From Motiliproteus sp. MSK22-1 (GTDB taxonomy: Bacteria; Pseudomonadota; Gammaproteobacteria; Pseudomonadales; Balneatricaceae): 64,000 bases of DNA. Positions 58,248-64,000 of this stretch are shown here, one piece after another; the stretch's first letter is position 1; each line of letters opens with the position of its first letter. A model generated the notes under the pieces. The model worked only from the letters and a program-made list of their open reading frames with translations. It was not told where the DNA came from and did no database searches. The stretch is from the NCBI RefSeq assembly GCF_001968815.1, contig NZ_MIEQ01000020.1:1-64000 (forward strand). Direction: 5' to 3'. The translations under genes and the position numbers were made by a program.

Positions 58248-58503
58248 GGTGTTATCCCTTAACAGCAGCTAAAAACAAAAACATCCCTGATCAACTAAAC
58301 AGCCCCATGTAAGCAGGCATGGATTTGAGTCTCGGGAGACTCTGATCACGTACACATATAGGTATAGCAAAGAGTTGGTCAGATGAGGAATATCAATCAA
58401 CCGTGCTAACCGTTAGTAAGAGGCATTTTCAGGTCCGTTTTAAGGTCGCTAATAGCTAAGCTGATTGATAGAATAAGCCTCCCCAAATGAAGGAAGTAGA
58501 TCT

Positions 58504-59109
58504 GTGACCGTCCGCTACATCGCATCATCCCAATTGCCCACACCCTGGGGCACGTTCCGGATGCACGGCTTCGAAGACGAAGTCAGTGGAAAGGAACACA
58601 TTGTCTTAACACTGGGTGAATTTGATGATGAAAAACCAGTACTCGCTCGAATTCACTCGGAGTGTCTGACTGGGGACGCACTGTTCAGTATGCGTTGCGA
58701 TTGCGGATTTCAACTTCAGGAAGCACTGAAACGAATATCAGAAGAAGGACGAGGAGCCCTTCTTTATCTCCGCCAAGAAGGCAGAGGCATCGGTTTGCTC
58801 AATAAAATCAAAGCCTATCATTTACAAGATGGTGGAGCAGACACCGTCGAAGCTAACGAGCAGTTAGGCTTTGAGGCAGACATGCGCGATTACAGCATGT
58901 GTATCACTATGCTGAAACATTTGGGCATCAAGCAGGTTCGGCTGATGACAAATAACCCTCGCAAAGTCGATGCCCTGAAAAAATTTGGTGTACCGGTCGT
59001 TGAACGGGAACCGCTGCAAGTGGGTAAAAACAGGCACAATGAAGAGTATCTGGCCACCAAAGCAGGAAAGCTTGGTCATATGATGACCGAACACCACTTT
59101 AAAGAGTAA
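58504..59109 (+). CDS. ribA: GTP cyclohydrolase II
   Basis: RibA performs the first step of riboflavin synthesis, opening GTP to the diaminopyrimidine. The 201-residue protein has the zinc cysteines at the same positions as E. coli RibA (Cys54, Cys65, Cys67 in SECLTGD...RCDCG), [10 protein letters not shown], and the C-terminal [15 protein letters not shown] start at 58504. It is separate from the ribD-ribH cluster and complements the degenerate domain of RibBX. The last codons (AAAGAGTAA) begin a 17-bp tandem repeat. Confidence 0.97.
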   Translation: MTVRYIASSQLPTPWGTFRMHGFEDEVSGKEHIVLTLGEFDDEKPVLARIHSECLTGDALFSMRCDCGFQLQEALKRISEEGRGALLYLRQEGRGIGLLNKIKAYHLQDGGADTVEANEQLGFEADMRDYSMCITMLKHLGIKQVRLMTNNPRKVDALKKFGVPVVEREPLQVGKNRHNEEYLATKAGKLGHMMTEHHFKE

Positions 59110-59151
59110 GTACTAACAAAGAGTAAGTATCAACAAAGGGTAAGTACCAGC
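59101..59151. repeat. 17-bp tandem repeat overlapping the ribA stop codon
   Basis: Three copies of AAAGAGTAAGTACTAAC-type units (59101-59117, 59118-59134, 59135-59151) lie head to tail. The first includes the last two codons and stop of ribA, so the ribA end is duplicated twice downstream. Copies differ at two to four positions. Confidence 0.85.
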
Positions 59152-59163
59152 GGAACGGGCCAT

Positions 59164-59308
59164 AATTCAGCCAGGGTGTTGTTAATTCAGTCAGACCATC
59201 GTTGAGTTAACTAAGGCATGATTGATTTAGCTAAGGTACTGGCGATTTGATCTGACAACGGTTTTCTAAACTTGGCTGAAATTCTATCTATTTGACCAAG
59301 GTTGAATC
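59164..59308. repeat. imperfect repeats with about 20-bp phasing
   Basis: Seven loosely similar segments starting at 59164, 59184, 59205, 59225, 59245, 59267 and 59289 share an A/T-rich start (AATTCAG, ATTTAGC, ATTTGA) and a more mixed second half. The phasing of 20-22 bp is regular but sequence identity is low. It fills the ribA-dxs spacer. Confidence 0.4.
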
Positions 59309-59381
59309 AATATAGCGAATTTAGTACTAATTACGCTAAGACACTGTTGGGGGGCCTCAAATCAACTGTCTACTCCGTATT

Positions 59382-61226
59382 TCAGTCAGCATTCAGTCTT
59401 TTACAAATCCTGGCCGTAATCCCATCCGCATCCAATCCCTGTTGTGCCAATAGACCAGTTGCTTTTCCGTGGCTGATAAAGCTGTCTTCCAAGCCAAGAT
59501 TCAACACCTTAACCGCTATACCCTGATTCAGCAGATAACCATTAACCAGCGACCCTGCTCCTCCGATCAGGGCGTTTTCTTCCAAGGTCACCAACAGTTG
59601 ATGATTCTTTGCCAGTTCAGTGACAGCCGCTTTGTCCATCGGCTTCACAAAGCGCATATCCACTAAGGTAAAATCCAGGGATTTTGCTACCTGCTGAGCT
59701 TCCCAAAGCAGAGCCCCGAAACAGAGTATTGCGACAGTGCGGCCGTTACGGATAACACGACTTTTCCCGATTTCTATCGATTCAAGAGAGTTTGACGGAT
59801 TAGCACCAGGCCCGACACCTCTGGGATATCTAACACAGGCAGGTCCCTGATAATGATAACCGGTAGACAGCATGATTCGGGCTTCAGCTTCATTAGAGGG
59901 AGCCATTATCACCAGGTTTGGAATACAGTTAAGAAAACTGAGATCAAAGCTACCATGATGAGTCGGGCCGTCTTCACCAACCAAACCGGCGCGATCAATG
60001 GCAAAGAGGACATCCAGGTTTTGCAGAGCGACATCATGGATCAGCTGATCATAACCTCGCTGCAAAAAAGTAGAATAGATGGCTACCACCGGCTTCGCTC
60101 CCTGACAGGCCAAACCTGCCGCCATAGTAATGGCGTGCTGCTCAGCAATGGCAACATCGAAATAGCGCTCTGGAAAACGTTTAGCGAAGGTCACCATCCC
60201 TGAGCCTTCACTCATGGCTGGAGTAATAGCTATTAATTTAGTATCAGCTTCCGCTTGATCGCAGAGCCACTGGCCAAATACCTTGGAGTAAGAAATACCG
60301 TCGGGCTTAGATACGGTTTTTTTATCGGGATTCACTTCATCGGGCTGATTACCGGCCTGTCGCAGTCGGTTATTCGAACTGTCTGGCTCGGGCAATTTAG
60401 TAATGGCATGGTAACCAATAGGGTCTTCTTCAGCGGGGGCGAAGCCTTTCCCTTTGGTGGTCAAAAGATGCAAAAATTGCGGCCCTTCTGCATTTCTCAA
60501 CTGACTAAGAACCGGCAACAGCTGATCAAAATCATGACCGTCAACCGGACCGGTATAATGGAACTCTAGCGCTTCAAACATTGCCGCAGTGGTTGTCGCT
60601 CCGGTTCGCCCCTTAAGGTTTTTGGCCAGGTACGTGGCCAATCCACCTTCATTATGGGAGATCGACATATCGTTATCATTAAGGATAACCAATAGGTTGG
60701 CACCCGTATGGGCAGCATGGTTCAGCGCTTCAAAAGCCATTCCACCGGTCATCGCCCCATCACCAATAACCGCTACAGTCCGGTTATTTTTATTATCTAG
60801 TTTATGCGCTAATGCCATGCCTAGAGCGGCGCTGATCGATGTACTGGAATGGCCGGTCCCAAAATCATCAAAAGGGCTTTCTTCCCTTTTCGGAAAAGGC
60901 GCTAAACCACCCTGCTTACGAATGCTCAGCAGTGCCTCTCGGCGACCGGTGATGACTTTGTGAGGATAGCATTGGTGGCCGACATCCCAAATAAGTTGAT
61001 CATTAGGCGTGTCAAAGATGTAATGCAAGGCCAAAGTCAACTCAACGATACCTAAGCCTGCACCAAAATGGCCACCGGTCTGGCCGACAGAATACAGCAG
61101 GTACTGGCGCAGTTCTTGCGCCAGCTGAGGCAACTGACTGGCATCAAGACGACGCAGTTTATTGGGAACAGAAGTTTGATCCAATAGTGGAGTCGATGGT
61201 CGCTGGGTAGGCAGTTCTTTTAACAT
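59382..61226 (-). CDS. dxs: 1-deoxy-D-xylulose-5-phosphate synthase
   Basis: DXS condenses pyruvate and glyceraldehyde-3-phosphate with thiamine diphosphate, the entry to MEP isoprenoid synthesis and also to thiamine and pyridoxal. The 614-residue protein has WDVGHQCYPHK, the thiamine-binding GDGAMTGGMAFEALNHA and NDNDMSIS, and FDVAIAEQHA in the pyrimidine domain. A linker of about 40 residues (around 290-330) is charged and variable. It follows ispA on the same strand across a hairpin-rich spacer. Confidence 0.97.
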   Translation of the reverse strand: MLKELPTQRPSTPLLDQTSVPNKLRRLDASQLPQLAQELRQYLLYSVGQTGGHFGAGLGIVELTLALHYIFDTPNDQLIWDVGHQCYPHKVITGRREALLSIRKQGGLAPFPKREESPFDDFGTGHSSTSISAALGMALAHKLDNKNNRTVAVIGDGAMTGGMAFEALNHAAHTGANLLVILNDNDMSISHNEGGLATYLAKNLKGRTGATTTAAMFEALEFHYTGPVDGHDFDQLLPVLSQLRNAEGPQFLHLLTTKGKGFAPAEEDPIGYHAITKLPEPDSSNNRLRQAGNQPDEVNPDKKTVSKPDGISYSKVFGQWLCDQAEADTKLIAITPAMSEGSGMVTFAKRFPERYFDVAIAEQHAITMAAGLACQGAKPVVAIYSTFLQRGYDQLIHDVALQNLDVLFAIDRAGLVGEDGPTHHGSFDLSFLNCIPNLVIMAPSNEAEARIMLSTGYHYQGPACVRYPRGVGPGANPSNSLESIEIGKSRVIRNGRTVAILCFGALLWEAQQVAKSLDFTLVDMRFVKPMDKAAVTELAKNHQLLVTLEENALIGGAGSLVNGYLLNQGIAVKVLNLGLEDSFISHGKATGLLAQQGLDADGITARICKRLNAD

Positions 61227-61279
61227 CAGAAATTAAACACTGGAAATGGTTTCAGTTGGGGGCTTCTATTGCAGCACCT

Positions 61280-61357
61280 ATGTCAGAGCCGAGACATCTA
61301 TATCACAGCCCTGAGCTGTTCTATCAAAGCCCTGTGCTTTGAAATCTCTGACTAGAG
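61280..61357 (-). repeat. row of four mini-hairpins between ispA and dxs
   Basis: Four consecutive short inverted repeats: ATGTC/GACAT (61280-61297), ACAGC/GCTGT (61305-61319), CAAAGC/GCTTTG (61325-61341) and CTCT/AGAG (61346-61357). The sequences differ but each pairs internally, and units 1 to 3 each start with CTAT at a spacing of 20-25 bp. Confidence 0.7.
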
Positions 61358-61376
61358 CCGCTATGGGAAGCAAAAT

Positions 61377-62261
61377 TTAGTGATCACGCTCAACAACGTA
61401 GTCTGCTAACTGCCTTAACAGTATAGCTTTGTCATCAAATTCCGATAATGCAGATAAGGCCGCCTGATGCAGTTCTGCAGCCTTTACTTTTGCAACCTCC
61501 ATACCCAACAGTGATGGATAGGTGGGTTTATCCAGAGCGATGTCTGCCCCCTGTTGCTTGCCTAAAACCCGGGTATCTCCTTCCACATCAAGAATGTCAT
61601 CCTGAACCTGAAACGCCAGTCCAATAGCATCGGCATAACGATCCAAAGCAAGCAGCTGTTCTTCGGTAGCCCCCCCCGATGCCAGCGCTCCCATACGAAC
61701 ACTGGCACGGATTAAAGCACCTGTTTTAAGCCCATGCATACGCTCCAACGCAGACAAATTCAGCTGCGACCCGGCCGCAACAGTATCAATCATCTGTCCA
61801 GCCACCATACCTTTGTCCCCACTGGCCAGAGCAAGCGTTTGCACAATAGCCATCTGCCGAGCTGGATCAAGATAATCCGAAGGTCTGGACAGAATCTCAA
61901 AAGCCAGTGTCTGGAGAGCATCTCCCGCCAATATCGCTGTCGCTTCATCAAACGCGATATGGCAGGTTGGCTTCCCGCGACGCAGGTCATCATCATCCAT
62001 CGCGGGTAAATCATCATGAATCAGAGAATAGGCATGAATACACTCAACAGCAGCAGCTACCGGGTCTGCGGCGGCTGGATTTCCACCCAGAGCTTCACAA
62101 GCCGCGTATACCAATACCGGACGCAATCGCTTTCCACCATTAAATGTAGAGTAAGACATTGCATCGAAAAGTTGCCTGGCTATCTCAGCACTCTCAAGGT
62201 AGTGCTCCAGATTCTGATCGACTCTATCTCGCCATTGACTGACGGCAGCGGTAAAGCTCAT
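61377..62261 (-). CDS. ispA: farnesyl diphosphate synthase
   Basis: IspA adds isopentenyl units to make geranyl and farnesyl diphosphate. The 294-residue prenyltransferase has FNGGKRLRP, the first Asp-rich motif [17 protein letters not shown] and the second [12 protein letters not shown]; the two residues before the first motif (Ser-Leu-Ile) fit the farnesyl-length class. Its ATG overlaps the xseB stop by four bases (ATGA). The xseB-ispA-dxs order is conserved. Confidence 0.96.
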   Translation of the reverse strand: MSFTAAVSQWRDRVDQNLEHYLESAEIARQLFDAMSYSTFNGGKRLRPVLVYAACEALGGNPAAADPVAAAVECIHAYSLIHDDLPAMDDDDLRRGKPTCHIAFDEATAILAGDALQTLAFEILSRPSDYLDPARQMAIVQTLALASGDKGMVAGQMIDTVAAGSQLNLSALERMHGLKTGALIRASVRMGALASGGATEEQLLALDRYADAIGLAFQVQDDILDVEGDTRVLGKQQGADIALDKPTYPSLLGMEVAKVKAAELHQAALSALSEFDDKAILLRQLADYVVERDH

Positions 62262-62500
62262 TCCTGATCGAAAGCCTCCAGCGGTTTAGCTGTCAGCTCA
62301 CCATTCTGTTCTATCAGAACCTGCACTCGTTGCTCAGCCTTTTCCAGCCGTTGCTGGCATTCCCTTGTCAACTTGACTCCATTTTCAAAAGCTTCCAGGG
62401 ACTGCTCTAAAGTCATATCTCCCTGTTCCATCCGGGTCACCAGAGATTCAAGCTCAGCCAGACTCTGCTCAAAATCTGGTTCTTTTCTTGTGCGGGGCAT
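62258..62500 (-). CDS. xseB: exodeoxyribonuclease VII small subunit
   Basis: An 80-residue helical protein with the family segment [20 protein letters not shown] (residues 10-29) and [14 protein letters not shown]. It associates with XseA, which is not in this window, to degrade single-stranded DNA. It heads the xseB-ispA-dxs operon. Confidence 0.95.
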   Translation of the reverse strand: MPRTRKEPDFEQSLAELESLVTRMEQGDMTLEQSLEAFENGVKLTRECQQRLEKAEQRVQVLIEQNGELTAKPLEAFDQE

Positions 62501-62898
62501 AGCTACAACTTCTTTTATGGGTTTCTGATTTAGTCAATTTCTGGTTTGATCGGTTGTTGTTGACCGCTTTATTGTCGAAGCGACTACCCTACCCTAGGCA
62601 GATATGGCGGTCAATCCAGCAGACACTATACTCAATGTCCTGGCTAAAAACAGTGCCAGTCGTCAGCGATAATCTGGAGCCACTGGCTGTTCTGGCTGGG
62701 TTTTACCCGGTTGTAATGATTAGCAACGGGAAGAGTCTGATAATTAACCCGATTATCAATGAGAAAATACTGATAAATCGTAGATCTTCAGCCAATGGCA
62801 TGGTTTTTTTGGTATTATCCCCAGTTCTTTAGCTCGTTTATCAACAGGCCAATATATTTCAGTTGCCCTACAGGCAGCAGCTCTAGTGAGGAAAGTTG
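62501..62898. other. xseB-pomA divergent spacer, no gene seen
   Basis: No coding frame is supported. Features seen are a loose 16-bp direct repeat (62521-62536 and 62537-62552, about two thirds identical) and a dyad TGATAAT/ATTATCA (62738-62758) with a seven-base spacer, which could be an operator for pomAB. Neither a flagellar sigma-28 nor a clear sigma-70 promoter is convincing. Confidence 0.5.
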
Positions 62899-63666
62899 GT
62901 GGATATCGCAACACTTGTGGGCCTTATCGGTTCTTTTGGCATCATCATCTCGGCTATTGTACTGGGCGGAAGCGCAGGCATGTTCATCAACCCTCCTTCA
63001 TTGCTGATCGTAGTCGGCGGAGCGACTATGGTGGTGCTGATGAAATTTACTTTGAGCGGTTTTTTGGGCGCAGGCAAAGTCGCAGCCAAAGCTTTCATGT
63101 TTAAGTCTACGTCACTTGAGGAACTCATAGCCGAAGCGGTGGAATTGGCTGATGCCGCTCGAAAAGGAGGACTGCTGTCCCTTGAAGAAAAAGAGGTCAG
63201 CAATGACTTCATGCAGGGCGGCATTCAATTATTGGTTGATGGCCATGATCCAGAAGTGGTTAAAACCCTGCTAAGCAAAGATAAGAATGAAGCCGAAACC
63301 CGGCACGAGCTTGGTGCTGAAGTGTTCAGCGCACTGGGGACCGTTGCCCCGGCCATGGGAATGATCGGCACACTGGTTGGTTTGGTACAGATGCTGGCTA
63401 ACATGGATGACCCAAAATCCATTGGACCGGCAATGGCAGTTGCACTGTTGACTACGCTCTACGGCGCTATGATTGCCACCATGATTGCTGAACCGATTGC
63501 TGACAAACTTACCCGGCGTCGCGATGAAGAAGCAACCAGCAAAGCCCTGATTATTGATGCACTGCTGGCTATTCAAGCGGGACAAAACCCCCGTGTGATT
63601 GAATCCATGCTGAAGAATTACCTTCCCGAAGGGAAACGAGGATCCAGCGAGGCCGCTGAAGGCTAA
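62899..63666 (+). CDS. pomA: sodium-type flagellar motor stator protein PomA
   Basis: PomA and PomB form the stator channel that turns the flagellum with sodium flow. The protein (255 residues) starts MDIATLVGLIGSFG at GTG 62899, with GAGGAAAG five bases upstream, and aligns by eye along its length with Vibrio PomA: GGSAGMFINPPSLLIVVGG, LMKFTLSGFLGAGKVAAKAF, ADAARKGGLLSLEE, APAMGMIGTLVGLV and MDDPKSIGPAMAVALLTTLYG. Four membrane helices are visible. The operon with pomB continues past the window edge. Confidence 0.96.
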   Translation: MDIATLVGLIGSFGIIISAIVLGGSAGMFINPPSLLIVVGGATMVVLMKFTLSGFLGAGKVAAKAFMFKSTSLEELIAEAVELADAARKGGLLSLEEKEVSNDFMQGGIQLLVDGHDPEVVKTLLSKDKNEAETRHELGAEVFSALGTVAPAMGMIGTLVGLVQMLANMDDPKSIGPAMAVALLTTLYGAMIATMIAEPIADKLTRRRDEEATSKALIIDALLAIQAGQNPRVIESMLKNYLPEGKRGSSEAAEG

Positions 63667-63687
63667 GGCCTTTTTACGGATACTCTG

Positions 63688-64000
63688 ATGAGCGACGAAG
63701 AAGAACAGAAATGTAAATGCCCCCAGGGGCTTCCCCCCTGGCTGGCCACATTCGCAGACTTGATGTCGTTGCTGATGTGTTTCTTCGTATTGCTTTTGTC
63801 ATTTTCAGAAATGGACGTATTGAAGTTCAAACAACTTGCTGGCTCCATGCGAGAAGCCTTTGGTGTTCAAAACCGTATAAAGGTAAAAGACATTCCTAAG
63901 GGAACAAGCATTATTGCGCAGGAGTTCAGCCCCGGTCGACCAGAACCAACCCCACTTAACGAAGTTCGTCAATTCACAACCGAAACGGCCAAGCAAAATC
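63688..64000 (+). CDS. pomB: flagellar motor protein PomB, 5' part
   Basis: The first 104 codons of PomB are present and the gene runs off the window. The N terminus has cysteines (CKCPQGLPPW), then the single helix with the ion-binding aspartate (TFADLMSLLMCFFVLLLSF, Asp24) and the conserved DIPKGTSIIAQEF segment. The OmpA-like peptidoglycan-binding domain is expected beyond the edge. It follows pomA by 21 bp. Confidence 0.95.
   Translation, partial: MSDEEEQKCKCPQGLPPWLATFADLMSLLMCFFVLLLSFSEMDVLKFKQLAGSMREAFGVQNRIKVKDIPKGTSIIAQEFSPGRPEPTPLNEVRQFTTETAKQN

Noticed and set aside
62738-62758. Sigma-28 flagellar promoter for pomA
   Set aside because: The region has GATAA-like strings but no TAAA box at proper spacing before a GCCGATAA element; only a dyad is reported.

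Overview
This window is a chromosomal segment of a Gammaproteobacterium, probably marine and from the Oceanospirillales/Pseudomonadales neighbourhood. That placement is inference from gene order and content. Conserved blocks include rpmB-rpmG / radC / coaBC-dut-algC-argB-slmA, grpE-dnaK-dnaJ-...-dapB-...-carA-carB-greA, recN-fur-bamE-rnfH-ratA-smpB, nrdR-ribD-ribE-ribBX-ribH-nusB-thiL-pgpA and dxs-ispA-xseB-pomA-pomB. Sodium-type flagellar motor genes (pomAB), a sodium symporter and a TRAP transporter fit a saline habitat. I see no prophage, insertion sequence, integron, CRISPR array or tRNA gene.

Layout. 1-500: 5' end, leader and two promoters of an rRNA operon on the minus strand. 510-3676: thiD, mutM, rpmG, rpmB, radC (minus). 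4027-8889: coaBC, dut, algC, argB, slmA (plus). 9171-14232: an accessory-looking cassette made of a LysR regulator, a DUF1445 (D-glutamate cyclase-like) enzyme and a three-part TRAP transporter. 14309-19491: envelope and cell-division genes yibQ, ctpA, envC and the glycolytic gpmI (minus). 19666-21060: a two-gene unit of unknown role. 21456-22704: yibN-like rhodanese, grxC, secB (plus). 22919-34120: one long minus-strand block grpE, dnaK, dnaJ, dapB, an OmpA-family gene, carA, carB, greA, headed by a sigma-32-type promoter. 34403-40138: recN with a LexA-like site, fur, bamE, rnfH, ratA, a sodium symporter and smpB. 40135-43723: two overlapping soluble signalling proteins. 43940-47093: a small membrane-anchored unknown, ettA and a TetR regulator. 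47358-51042: a divergent trpB-trpA pair and glyA. 51275-59109: nrdR, the riboflavin cluster with nusB, thiL and pgpA, a degenerate zinc peptidase and ribA. 59382-64000: dxs, ispA, xseB, then pomA and the start of pomB, cut by the window edge.

Most of the window is housekeeping DNA: riboflavin, thiamine, arginine/pyrimidine and isoprenoid synthesis, protein folding and export, translation quality control, and cell wall. The parts worth a second look are the spacers and a few odd proteins. Many spacers carry short imperfect tandem repeats (periods of 7, about 15, 17, about 20 and 22 bp) or runs of tiny stem-loops, some of which duplicate a ribosome-binding site, a -35-like element or a stop codon. 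An intrinsic terminator without an obvious gene lies upstream of carA. The trpBA pair is sequence-divergent and sits beside a TetR gene with a good palindromic operator candidate. A membrane zinc-peptidase homologue has lost its first metal-binding histidine. NrdR carries a 15-bp-repeat-encoded tail.
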